DNA from: Leucocoprinus leucothites
Taxonomy: Eukaryota; Basidiomycota; Agaricomycetes; Agaricales; Agaricaceae
Direction: 5' to 3'
DNA length: 64,000 nt
Assembly (NCBI GenBank): GCA_013368445.1
Contig: JAACJO010000030.1
Coordinates: 186,001 to 250,000 of the forward strand
Position 1 is the stretch's first letter; every line of letters starts with the position of its first letter. The notes under the pieces are model-generated. The model saw only the letters and a list, made by a program, of their open reading frames with translations, did no database searches and had not been told where the DNA came from. The position numbers were made by a program, and so were the translations under genes. This document shows, piece by piece, positions 51,801 through 62,412 of the stretch.

Positions 51801-53257
51801 GATCTGTCAAGCCAACTCATCCTGGTCGGCGATCAAAATACGATTTTTCTTTCGCCATTATGGACGATGCAGATGGGCTCCAGAAAGAGTGCCATGGGCA
51901 GCTGGATGCCGTTTCTGGGGTTATTTACGCCCAATGGACCGATCGAAGGACCAAGGACGATCCACAGAACATCGCGTATCAACCTTTCCAGTTGACCAAA
52001 ACACCTCCTTCGCTCACGCGATATCGCTATACACCCGATGCCTTTGCTGAGGATCCTGTAAGGGCTCGGTGGAGTTTCGCATGCGCCGCGGCTCGGCATA
52101 TGGCTCAAGAGAAGATGTGGTCACGTAGATTTCTGGAGGAACGAGCTCATGAACGTAAACGATACGTTGAGCTCAGCACTCGGTCGCTTATCGTAACTAT
52201 GGGTCTTACACCTCAGAAACCTCTTAGTGCTTTGGAGAAAGGAGAGCTAGACCAGCTGAGAAGGAACCTTAACCCGGGTGAAGGAAGGTTTTATCAGGCC
52301 CTGGCTGATTTCGACATACAAAAACTTCCTTGGCATCCGTGCGTGCTTGCTAATATAGTAGTGACTTCTGAATGCTCATAACTTTTCTTAGGGCTTGGGG
52401 GTGCGACTGGTGCGAACGCCGAATTACCAAAGCTAGAAATCTTTGCATCACCTGCATGTCCGAGGATCTTTCAGATAATATCGACTTGTGTTCAGCTTGC
52501 GTAGACAGAGCGCCGAGCAAACGTGGTTTCGTGCACGATCCGTCTCATATCACGGTCAAAGTTGAACAGACGTTGCACGATTTCTATTTCCTCCGTGTGG
52601 TAGAGAATGCAAAGGCCACGATCGAGAAGATGAAAAACCTCTTCCGCATGTTGGAGGCCAACGCAGCACAACCGGATGAGAATACCGATACTGAAGAGGA
52701 AGCAGGGCATAAGGTAATCTGTGCGTGTTGTGCCAAGAAGGTTATGCCACCATGCTGGGCGTGTGTCATGTGCTGTATGTTATCTTTCCAATCCTGACTA
52801 TTGTGATTTTCTCTAAACTTATATTACAGCTCGTGATACGTTCATTTGTAACGAGTGCGACACCAACAAAGTCCTGCCTCTCCAGGATGGACCCTCACCC
52901 TCTCACAAGCTTTCTCACCCACTTGTTCGTATTCGCGATACGTCTCTATCTGGTCAAGCCGCCACCACAGAGGATCGGCTCAATGCACTTGAACAACGAC
53001 TCATCGTGCTCGAGCACAAGGTTGCAGATGGCTTTGCTTCAGTCGACTCCAAGTTTGAAGATCGCATCGCCAAACTCGAGAGACGGGTGGAGGAAAGATT
53101 GAACAAGTTGGAAACGTACAACGAAGAGAGATTTGATACGATTGAGGCCGTCCTGAGGCAAATCATGGCTCAAACGATGGCTCTTCCGGCGATCTATGGG
53201 CAGGTTGTAAGAGATACTGTGAGACATAGCCTGCCGCCTTCTCCAAATTATAGATAG
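48827..53257 (+). CDS. EF-hand and ZZ zinc-finger protein with helical N-terminal domain
   Basis: This is a multi-exon gene of about 1,250 residues belonging to a family I know from many Agaricomycetes, annotated only as EF-hand proteins. The N-terminal helical part (for example ALIKGLHALGSIHPFIGVAV and RRDNDRKVLAVKVQMQELM) resembles Goodbye-like STAND N-terminal domains. A coiled-coil stretch follows. Next is a canonical 12-residue EF-hand loop, DDDGTGYISIKE, at 50551-50586, followed by the family block LPEWFAYWAVGW. A beta-rich middle domain starts near GTWTGHNFVVEGDD. Then comes a ZZ-type finger with CX2C pairs (CDWCERR, CITC, DLCSAC), a second Cys-rich cluster (CACC, CWACVMC, CNEC), and a C-terminal coiled coil. 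From 49252 onward every join is GT-AG and in frame. The 5' end is uncertain: the ATG at 48827 is provisional, exon 1 to exon 2 would need a very short intron near 49003-49033, and an upstream exon from 48586 is possible. Confidence 0.82.
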
Positions 53258-54664
53258 AGATATATCACTCCACATCTCCCCATTGTTTCTCAGCTCGGAC
53301 TCTCATTCCTTGATTTCCTAAAATATCATTCTTAATCACTTATGCTATACTTCTCACTGCAATATATATTTATACCTTCTGATTTCCTTGATCTGTCTAG
53401 TCAATAGAAATGCTCATAACCCAGTTTCATCATCAGCGGTTGCGACGAAACGCCGCTTCTTTGAATTACATACTGTGTGCCAGTGTTCTCGACGATCAAC
53501 ATGAGTCTGACTCGGAGAATGTCAAGGTCTGTTTGGTAACATTACCTGTTACCAAGTACGCGAAGTAACTTTTCATCGATCAGTCATTCTATCTCAAATA
53601 TATTGATTCTTCCTTGATAATTCCAGAGCTCCAGCCTCCTGCGCGAGAACACTCCTGAAGGAGTCATATCGCTTGGTCGTGGGGTCAGCCACGAGGCCGG
53701 TAAGTAAGGACAGGATCGAACATGTGCTGGTTAGTCTTCACCAGAATGGTAGATTGACTCAACTATGGTATGAGGCGCTAGAGTTGGGCAGAGTTTCAGG
53801 AGTCATAATTGTATTTAGCAATTTCTTGTGAGAAGAGGATGCCAGACTATACAATAGGTAAGAAAAGAAGGCATTTCATCAGTTCGGATCTTGCCTGCCG
53901 CTCCGAGAAACGAATGCCGAGGCGCTTGTATTTCGACATGCACAAGCGCGAGCCGTGGCGACGTTGTATTTTCCGGCTTCTCCTCTGAACCTGAATATAC
54001 GTTGGTGGCTTCCGCTTGCGCAATATGAATGGAGCAACACTGCTTCAGCTGTACGAGAATCGCGGAAGAGAGACGAGTGATAATTGCGGGCGTTTATTAC
54101 ATTCCGCGTATGGGGGTTTGGCTGTGGGTGGCATGGTGCTTCTTCTGATTGCCAGACTGAATGCGCCATCTGAGTTGGAAATTGACAGCAGACTCGGAAT
54201 GACAGAAATCTTTCTTGGGTAGAACACAGCTCGAGCAGTATTTTAATCAGTATCGGCAGTGCTTGAAGACACAGATGGAGATAAGCCTAGCACAGATTCT
54301 TTTCGAGTCGACAAATCCTCGGACAGCCACTGGTTGATGGGATCAAGGAACGAGCAGCGGGCTTAACCTCGCAACATATATCTAAAAGTGGATCGCCGAA
54401 TCATGCATCATGGGAGGAAAAGCCAGTGGAATTAGCGCCCGCCAAACACTACTTATCTCGCGAGGTCTTTGTATTCTTGCTTGATCTTAACCTCTTCCCC
54501 TTCTACGGACCTTGTAGTTCTGGATCCCCTCCCCCTCCCCCTCCTCACCGGGCTTGTTACCCTCCTCTATAAAACTTGGGCTTAATTGGCGCTCAGCTCC
54601 ATTTAGCGCTCACCTCTTGATCCTAATCGTCGAACTTCCTGTTTTTGGCTTTCACCCGACTATT
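53258..54664. other. intergenic
   Basis: 1.4 kb with short frames only (for example 53879-54169 minus and 54016-54222 plus) and no recognisable gene. A pyrimidine-rich C/T stretch near 54520-54560 and a TATA box close to the right end belong to the next gene's promoter. Confidence 0.5.
54568..54574 (+). promoter_or_regulatory. TATA box of the DUF6699 gene
   Basis: TATAAAA lies 97 bp before the ATG at 54665, just after a C-rich tract. Confidence 0.6.
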
Positions 54665-55546
54665 ATGCCACCTCAGTATCAGCACGGTCCTCCCCCCGGC
54701 TGGGTTGCCCAGGCGAGCTCTCATGCGCCTCATTGGGTTCAACCTAACAAGCAATACAACCCCTACCACCAAACTCAGCCATTCATCCCTCCAAGACCCC
54801 AAAATCTGCCTCCGCCGCCGCAGGGTCCACCAGCATGGTATCCGGGAGCACAACCACAACCATATCCAACCTGGGGTCCGGATCATTACGCCCGCCCTCC
54901 TCCGCCCGGGAACCGGAGGAAGATCGTACGTGTCGTCGCGTCTTGTTCTCGCTCTCTTAAGATACGAGACTGACCACTTGTTTCCTTTTCCTGGTCATTA
55001 GCAACCACGACGAGGTCAAAGCTATGGCCTAAATTGAGTGGTATTCTAGCTTCGGATACGTCACTAGTTAGGTTCAAGGTGTCGGGGAATAAACCGAGTC
55101 AAGAAATCTTCGCGTCGACATTTTATATGTATCGAAACGTTCCCGCAAATGCAGTACCTACGACCTACATGCGTATTTTCAGCAAATTCTTCCCTTGGTC
55201 TATAGAAATCAGCTCGGGGAGCGACATCACATGTTCAGATGTGTGGAATGCAATCTGGGCTTCGTTGCAGCAGCCGATGCTGGATTCGGAGTGGGGATTA
55301 TTGTGCGGGAGTGGAGGGGATGGGAAGAAACGTGTACAGGAGATTTTGAAGGCGAATAAGAAGAGGTTGGATTTGAATTCGTATGCGGATAAGAGGATTT
55401 TGAGGTGCGATTATTTGGGAGAGAATGCGTGGTTTTTGGGGTTGGAGAAGGATGAGGAGTTCCAGACTATGAGGTTGTTGCCTGGGTCAGACCTTGCGAA
55501 GAAGCCGATACAGGAAGATACGTGGGTGGTGAAAATGGGAAAATAA
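54665..55546 (+). CDS. DUF6699-domain protein
   Basis: Two exons (54665-54929 and 55002-55546) give 269 residues. The first exon encodes a Pro/Gln/Tyr-rich disordered segment (for example PGWVAQASSHAPHWVQPNKQ). The second encodes a globular domain with the layout of DUF6699, a domain abundant in Agaricomycetes and of unknown function: a beta strand LVRFKVSG, a Pro-containing FFPWSIEISSGSDITCSDVW, a helix NAIWASLQQPM with a following E-W pair, and RCDYLGENAWFLGLEKDEE near the end. To keep the frame the donor must be at 54930 (GTGTCG), four nt downstream of a more consensus GTACGT that would shift frame into a stop. This makes the splice site worth testing. The start is the first ATG after the TATA box. 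Confidence 0.78.
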
Positions 55547-56018
55547 GTGATTGTGGCGATCGGCAATGTTGGATTGTGGTATAGTGGACCAAGATTAGAA
55601 CCGTTAGCCTTAGTTGTAAATTGTTTCTCTTGGGATTTGTGATGCGCACTGTGATATCTGTAAAAAAAAGTATCTCTTGCCAGGTTCTGGTAGCACTCAG
55701 CTCAGTTTCTAATATATACCCCCAGATAGTATACTTCGTTATTCCGATAAGTGAGTAAACCCTCGAGATTAATTCAATAATCGATGAGCAATATCATGTA
55801 TCTCTGCGATGTCGACCTCGGGCCGGAGGTCTCGTGACCGCCAGTCCTGATGCGATCAGAAATTTCGAAAGCTCGTTTTTGGCGAAATTAGTAGAGTGCA
55901 CAGTACTCCCATAGTTCCAGGCGTTAATTCGCCCTCTGGACTCCTTGTTCTTTTCCCCTGTTCTTGTGATACCCGCAAAAAATACTACAGAGGCTAAAAG
56001 TACTAATCTCGCACAGAA
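55547..56018. other. intergenic
   Basis: 472 bp. It holds the 3' end of the DUF6699 gene and the promoter of the LYAR-type gene. No element stands out. Confidence 0.5.
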
Positions 56019-57323
56019 ATGGTTTCCTTTCAGTGCGTAATTGTTCTGTGTCGTCTTTGAGCGTTTGACTGACCTATACCATTTTTCTCGGGTTCTAGGT
56101 GTCATAGTAAGGCCAGCGTTCTACCTCTATTATCTATTCAGTTCATCGAAGAGATTTTAACGCTTTTTAAACAGGTTGTGGCGACGTTGTGAAGAAACCA
56201 AAACTCGACCAACACAGATCGAGATGTCACAGCGGTTTCGATTGTATCGACTGCTCAACGACGTTTAATACCCCTACGGAATACGAGTCACATACTTCAT
56301 GTATCAGTGAAGCGGAAAAGTATCAAAAGAGCCTTTACAAAGGACCTAAAACTGTATGGTCCTTATCTCCTCCTTGTCGGATCAATGAAACTCATGCTCT
56401 CAAATTCTTGTCGATTTTCTACAGGGCCCAGACCAGAGAAACGGCTACAGCAATAATAGCTATGGTCAACAACAAAACGGAGGCTATAATAGAGGCTATC
56501 AGAATGGGAGAGGTGGGTATGCCCCTCGAGGCCGTGGTGGAAGACCACAATGGGGCCCTCCAAGATCAAGAGCGACTGGTGCTAATGATACTCCCCTTGG
56601 AACGCCCCCGCGGATGTCACCTGTTTTGAAACCTGTAGAAGACGAAGAGGAGAAGGTCAAGAAGGTTGAGCCAGTGTCTGCTCCGTCGACTGAACAGTCG
56701 GTGAAGGAGGAAAAGGAGAAGAAGGATAAGGTAAAGAAGAATAAGAAGCGAAAGGCGGAAGATGAGGTGCGTCTTTTGCTGTGGTGGTCGTTGATAACTA
56801 GGCTTATGAAGGGGAACATATGGTTATATAGGACACACGAGAAGACAGCGGATCGTCAGCGAAAAAGGCGAAGGTTGAGGAAAAGGGCACAGAGCAGCCT
56901 TCGTCAATATCCGCTGCTGCTTCACCGATAAGAGATACGACGGACAAAGAGAGGAAGAAAAGAGAAAAGAAGGTGAAGAAGTCGAAAGAGAAAGACGGCA
57001 AAACAAAGGAAACGATACATGTCGAGGAAAACGTCGATGTCGAGATGGCCTCCGCGGAAACCACAACCAAAACCGATGAGAAGACGGAGGAATCGACGAA
57101 GAAAGATAAGAAGAAGAAGAAGGACAAGCGGAAGGAGTCGGCCGATCAAGACATGACTGATGCTATGGAGGTTGAAGAAAAGACCAAGAAGAAATCGGGA
57201 AAAAAGGACAAGGGGGAGAAGAAGGAGAAGGGGGATGACGAGGAAGAGAAAAGGCGGAAGAAGGAGAAAAAAGAGAAAAAAGAGAAGAGGACGAGAGTAG
57301 CGGAGGGGGAGAAAGTCACATAA
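56019..57323 (+). CDS. LYAR-type C2HC zinc-finger nucleolar protein with 8-nt micro-exon
   Basis: LYAR-family proteins are nucleolar, bind nucleic acid through paired zinc fingers and help pre-rRNA processing. Five exons (56019-56032, 56099-56106, 56175-56353, 56425-56766, 56832-57323) give 344 residues. The N-terminus reads MVSFQCHSCGDVVKKPKLDQ. It provides C6, C9, H21 and C25 of the first C2HC finger, followed by FDCIDCSTTF and ESHTSC for the second, then ISEAEKYQKSLYKGPK, a strong family signature. A Gly/Arg/Gln/Asn-rich middle (GRGGYAPRGRGG) and a very Lys/Glu-rich tail follow, as in other LYAR proteins with nucleolar targeting. Coding exon 1 is only 14 nt and exon 2 only 8 nt; both are needed to rebuild the conserved start. 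ATG3 begins 107 bp downstream on the same strand. Confidence 0.9.
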
Positions 57324-57430
57324 ATATGTAGTCACTGTAATGAGGCTGTTTAGATAAGACACGTGCCCCACATTTGCCGTAATTTGTATCGATTTCAGCT
57401 TCGCACCCATCTTGAGCTCTTTCCACCACC
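57324..57430. other. short tandem spacer between LYAR-type gene and ATG3
   Basis: Only 107 bp separate the stop codon of the LYAR-type gene from the ATG3 start. The space must hold the 3' end of one gene and the promoter of the next, so transcripts may overlap or be co-regulated. Confidence 0.6.
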
Positions 57431-58967
57431 ATGCAGGCTATCCAGGTGAGCCCTCACCGTCGTCTTCCACGACCTCTGCGCTGACATAGACGACGCCGGC
57501 GTAGTCGCATCTCTTTGCCGTTCGAGAAATACTCGCTCCTGTAAGCGCCATAGTTGGGCTTCGCGATTGAGATCAGGCTTATAGATGCGGTCGCTAGGTG
57601 CTACGAGAGAGCAAGTTTAAGGAGCATGGCCGTATAACACCTGGTATGTACGCGTCATCGGCTCCGACAAATCCGTTGATTGACTTACAGGCATCACCTA
57701 GAGGAATTTGTCGTTGCAGGAGACTTTTTAGTGTATAAATTTCCTGTCTGGCAATGGTACGTTCTCATTTCTCTTCTCGAACGATGTCTTTGTCTCAATA
57801 AACGCAATTAGGGAAATCGGAGACAAATCCAAGGTCCGAGATTTCCTCCCCCCAGATAAACAATACCTTGTCACGCGGGGCGTACCCTGCCTACGACGCG
57901 CAACCTCACTTGCGTACACCGACGCTGACGAAGATGCCGAACGCCTTCTCTCCTTCGCAGACGCCTCTGGTGTATCTACCTCTGGGGATGGTGACGAATG
58001 GGTTGAAACGCACGCGGGCCGAAAGTCCACTCTTGACTCGATGCAAAATCCAGGCGAAATTGCGGACATCCCAGATTTAGATGGCACAGGGGATATGGCC
58101 CACGGAATGGGCGGTTTACATTTGGGTGATGGGAGCGGCAGTGCAGGAAAAGACAGAGAAGCGAGTGAGATTCCGGATCTGGATGACATACCGGACATGG
58201 AGGAGGATCTTGAAGAAGAGGATGAAGCTACGGCTGCTCCGAAATCGAAACCTACCGCCACCACCACAACCTCGAGCGCTGGTGCTGTTCAGGGTGGCGT
58301 GATTGACGCTAGGTATGTCTCTTCTTGTTCCCCTTATAATCCCATCCACCACAGCCACAGCCACAGCCTCGATAATGTCATACTGACGTCCGCTGTGTTT
58401 TCTGGTTCTTTTAGTCAGATCGAACCAGCAAAAGACAACCTCCTTCAAGTCCGTACCTATGATGTGCTGATATCATATGATAAGTATTACCAAACGCCTC
58501 GTGTTTGGCTAATCGGATATGACGAGAACCGTACGCCCCTCACTCCCCAACACATCTTCCAAGATATTTCGGCAGACCACGCGCACAAGACTGTGACAAT
58601 TGAACCTTTCATTCATTCGACATCGTTACAAGCTGCATCTGTACACCCATGCAAGCACGCGAGCGTCATGAAAAAGGTCATCGAACGGATGAATTCCAGT
58701 GTGGTCGCAGAACAGCTTGCACAGCAAGCCGCGGCTGGTGGGAAACCTGGTTCTGCCGTGGTATCAAAGGAAGGGAAGAAGAAGTGGCTGTTCGGTGGTA
58801 GCTCCAAATCGAGTGGTGCGCCGAAGAAAGATAAGAGTAGTGCAGCCGGTGCTGGAGAGGAGGAACAGATTGAGGGGATGCGCGTGGACTTCTATCTCGT
58901 TGTGTTCTTGAAGTTTATTGCTTCGATCGTGCCGACGATTGAAGTCGATTCGACGACCTCGTTTTGA
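57431..58967 (+). CDS. ATG3: ATG3, E2-like enzyme for Atg8 lipidation
   Basis: Atg3 accepts Atg8 from Atg7 as a thioester and transfers it to phosphatidylethanolamine on the growing autophagosome. Six exons (57431-57445, 57505-57540, 57598-57643, 57702-57756, 57812-58312, 58415-58967) give 401 residues. Conserved blocks are HLFAVREILAPVLRESKFKE at the amphipathic N-terminus, [40 protein letters not shown], the acidic flexible loop with IPDLD repeats, TYDVLISYDKYYQTPRVWL, and the catalytic HPCKHASVMKK with the active cysteine near residue 297. The C-terminus DFYLVVFLKFIASIVPTIEV is also standard. Between the catalytic site and the end there is an Ala/Gly/Lys/Ser-rich insertion of about 60 residues, seen in other basidiomycete Atg3 proteins but longer than in yeast. 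The four small 5' exons are each supported by family sequence. Confidence 0.96.
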
Positions 58968-59648
58968 TTCTTTGTTCCTTGGTATTGTGATAGGCTCGCT
59001 TTCCCCCCTCTCACCCTGTATGGTATACCCGTTGTACATAAACCATGGCTTTTTTAGTTGCTGAACTTCACCTACTGTATCATACACAAGTGTTTCTGGC
59101 TTGTCAAGTTTCAAGAGATGTCAATTCAATCTCCCGGATTCCGATAGTTCCTTTTTGATATGTGATCGGTATATACAAAAAATTGGATTGATATTAGGGC
59201 AAATCAGTTATCAGAACCAAAGGTCAATTCTGACCTCGATTCTCAAGTCGTTTCTCACAGTGTAATTGTATCAACCTCTATACTGTCACGGGGAATTGAA
59301 AGCTATGGAGCTACAAGTAAAAAGTAAATTATGGAAGGTCGTTACAGGTTAAATCTTGAATATCCCGGCCTCTTGGCTTGTGAAGCAAGGAAAAATAGAC
59401 TTCGACTTCCTCCTGTCTCGGATCCGCAAAACGTCCAAGCAGAATTGTGGATCCATCAAGCCCAGGCAAAAGGATCACGGGGTGGGCTGGGGATTTTCCC
59501 CTCGCTAAGTCTAAGATCTCCCCGAAACGTTGCGAACATGTACATGAGTCACAATATATAAAAAGGTGGTCAAATCTGTAAGGCCAACCAGACTTGGTCC
59601 CATGGGACATGTTGAAGCTGAAGTGCTATTTAAGAAAAGTTTATCGTG
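58968..59648. other. convergent intergenic region, possible 3' exon of the NLR
   Basis: 681 bp between convergent genes. On the minus strand the frame 59329-59610 has a non-random look (for example ILDLARGKSPAHPVILLPGL) and may be a last exon of the NLR, but I could not find a join with proper intron length. The rest is probably 3' UTR. Confidence 0.4.
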
Positions 59649-62147
59649 TTAACCTGCCAAGTATTGCATGCTGCGCACCTCACACCGACCGCATTTCGTT
59701 TCCGTGTGGTCACCTTTCAATAGATGCTTGGAACAAAAGCTGTAATCCAGGTGGATGGGATTTTCGAAGTGTTTTAGACTTAGTTCTGCCATCGGGACGA
59801 GGAACTCCTTCCCGAAGGGCATGAGCAATTTATCATCCTGGAACAAGTTCAGTAAGTTGAAGTCCAGTGACATCAGACGGAGCGTACATCGCCAAAATAA
59901 GCCATGGGCCAAGCTCTACATCCTTCGTACCTGGAATCAAGATCCATCACCTTGAGACAATGTACGGCTACTGGATCATCCGTCGTAACAACCTGGTGTT
60001 GATCCACAGTTTTTACAAAGCAATCGCTGGCACGTTTATGAAGGATCATCTGCGCTCGAGACCTTGAGTCCTTGTTTGTGCGTGGCCAGAAGAGCTCTAT
60101 CTGGCTACCAGCATCCTCCATTGTTTCGGCTGGTTCTGTAACCACAACTGTCATTAGAAGGCTCATCCTAATTTATCGTATCATGACTCTGAGGCTCACT
60201 CTCTGGGACCTGCATGAGAATTCTTAATGAACATGCTCGGTCGTAATCAAGACATGGGTTTTGAATACCCGGGAACTTCTTTGTAAGATAGTCAGCAAAT
60301 GATTTGTGATAGGGTCGTATTGAGGCCCGCTCTCCATTCTCAGGCGGTGGAATATTCAGGACTGAGTGCAGGAAACGAAGAGAGCCATATGCATTGGTGA
60401 GATGCACACCCAACCAATCACATGTAATAGCGAAGTTGGTTGACTCGGGGGCGAACCATGGGTTCCAAAATTCAGCAGAAAGGATTCTTTTAGCTGTGAG
60501 AAGGTTCATAGCTGGGGTACGATTGACTACGTGGTCGTAGAGTGCATGAAGTTGGGCCATGGGGTTACTGTCCCTTTCGATGTCCTTCCCTGCGCAGCTG
60601 ATGACAAAAATGAGGAACTGTAACTGCGACTCTGGGTCACCATATTCTACGTCGGCGATGAACTTGATAGCTGTGGATGAGTAGGCAAATAAGCCCTTGG
60701 CGGCAGCAGCAAGGAGCAGGAAGTCCTTTTCTTTGGGCCATTGTGATAGAAAGCTGAGTGCGGCGTGCTGCCTCCTGATTTGTTCGAATTCGGCGCGGAG
60801 ATGTCGTTCGACATCGCTACATGCTTCAACGGATTCAACCGCAATATTCTCCGCCTGGTAAACCCCCAGATGCCTCTTGTTTTCAAAAAAAGTTGTGATG
60901 TGAGGCTCAGGACGACTGGCCACGATCCACAGGAGCTGGGACGAGGGACGTTTAGAAATGAACGTGACGATGAGATCGAGCAAATGGCACAGAGCAGCAG
61001 CGTTGCGACATTCATCTAGACCATCTATCAAGATCGGTACCGATTCGGTAAATATCGTTCCTCTGAGGAAGGCCTCCTCTATAAAATGGCGAAATTGCGT
61101 TTCCAGTGAGGTCTCCGGAAGCGCTGGGTCTTCATTGAGCTTTTTTCCAATATAGGCACGATATGGTTCGTGTTGGGTGGCGATTTGGAAAGCGATAGTT
61201 GGTAAGGCTTTCAAGGGATCATCGCGGACATTGACAGTAAAGAAGAATGTCGCCTTTCTTCCGGGAATAGACTCAGCAATGCTCTGCATGATTGCTGATT
61301 TCCCTACACCCGCAGGACCGACAATCCAGAACAAGTGCCTGAGACGCTCCGAGTCATGGAGTTGGAGAAAGTCCTGTGCTCGTTTCATACTGGCTAGTCG
61401 AGTACCCGGGTGGCAGCGAGGAGGAGGATCGCGGGCAGAGGAGTTGAATGCTGCACCAGGCATCGTGTGCTTGATGAAGTCCTTCATAACTAGCCATCGA
61501 ACGAGAGATTAGTGAAACCTTCAGTAGGCACATTAATGGCACTGACATGAACTAGATTCGACTGTTCGAACATTCTGGAAAACTGAATTGTGGATGACTG
61601 TGTTGGTAGCATGGGAAAAGATACTAGGCCCAGATTCTGTATCTGTTGACCAATTATCTCTTACAGTTGTATTGCTCTGAATAACGGAGTGAGAGAAGAA
61701 TACAGAGGAATGGGAGCCTTGAAAACGCACCAGAAGGCTAACAAAAGAGATCTGGTCTGCTTGCTCAGTTGATGAGATTGGTGGTCTACCGTGACGAACT
61801 CTGGGATCATGATTGGTGGTGGCTGGTATTGCCCTTGGCGAGACGCATTCTGGCTAGCAAATTGCAATAAGACTCATGTATAATTAGTCTGACAGTACGA
61901 AAATGTACTAAGGGATGAGGGAGTTGGGTTCTTCTACCCAGCTCGGTTTGCGGGGCTGACTGAGTATCACTGTTCACATCATCAAGGCTCCTTTTCTCGT
62001 CTGACTCTCGCGATCGCTTGCTTTTCGTTTAGTATAGAAAATGGGTGGATGTCTTCGGAAATGTACCTTCGACTGCCTCGAGTTGGAGTTTCCTGGAGTG
62101 TCAGAGGATTGGATCTTGCGCTTCAGCGTCTTTTTTTCTGGAAACAT
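59649..62147 (-). CDS. NACHT-domain NLR (fungal STAND protein), no repeat sensor domain seen
   Basis: Fungal NACHT NLRs are signal-transducing NTPases linked to non-self recognition and regulated cell death. The spliced minus-strand model has seven exons (62067-62147, 61909-62016, 61731-61853, 61547-61676, 60200-61489, 59993-60147, 59649-59915), about 717 residues. The basic, Ser-rich N-terminus leads to the block PSIFSHATNTVIHNSVFQNV, which commonly precedes NACHT domains in Agaricomycete NLRs. Next come Walker A GPAGVGKS (about 205-212), Walker B PILIDGLDEC (about 299-308) and the sensor IVASRPEPHI. The winged-helix part includes SIRPYHKSFADYLT. Downstream, IELFWPRTNKDSRSRAQMIL and the following helices match the C-terminal region of this subfamily. 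No WD40, ankyrin or TPR repeats are present. The two 3' junctions are less certain, and a further exon down to 59329 is possible. Unspliced, the NACHT exon alone is open for 439 codons. Confidence 0.82.
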
Positions 62148-62412
62148 AGTGGAAGTTCTGGTCGAAGACACAACCAGATGGAATAGCTGTGCCTACTCGT
62201 CACAGCAGCAAACCGGCAATGCGGCCCGATTCAATAGCATTGAACACTTAATATAAAAGGTTTTCAGTGGTAGGGTCAACAAAATATGAGCCGAATTCAC
62301 AGATCACGAGTCACGTTCATCTCTCGAGGTGCACTAAATTCAACGTGACTCAGGGATAATAGCATTGGAACATGAGTATCTCAGACTGTAAAAGCCATGA
62401 TGACTCTATCCA

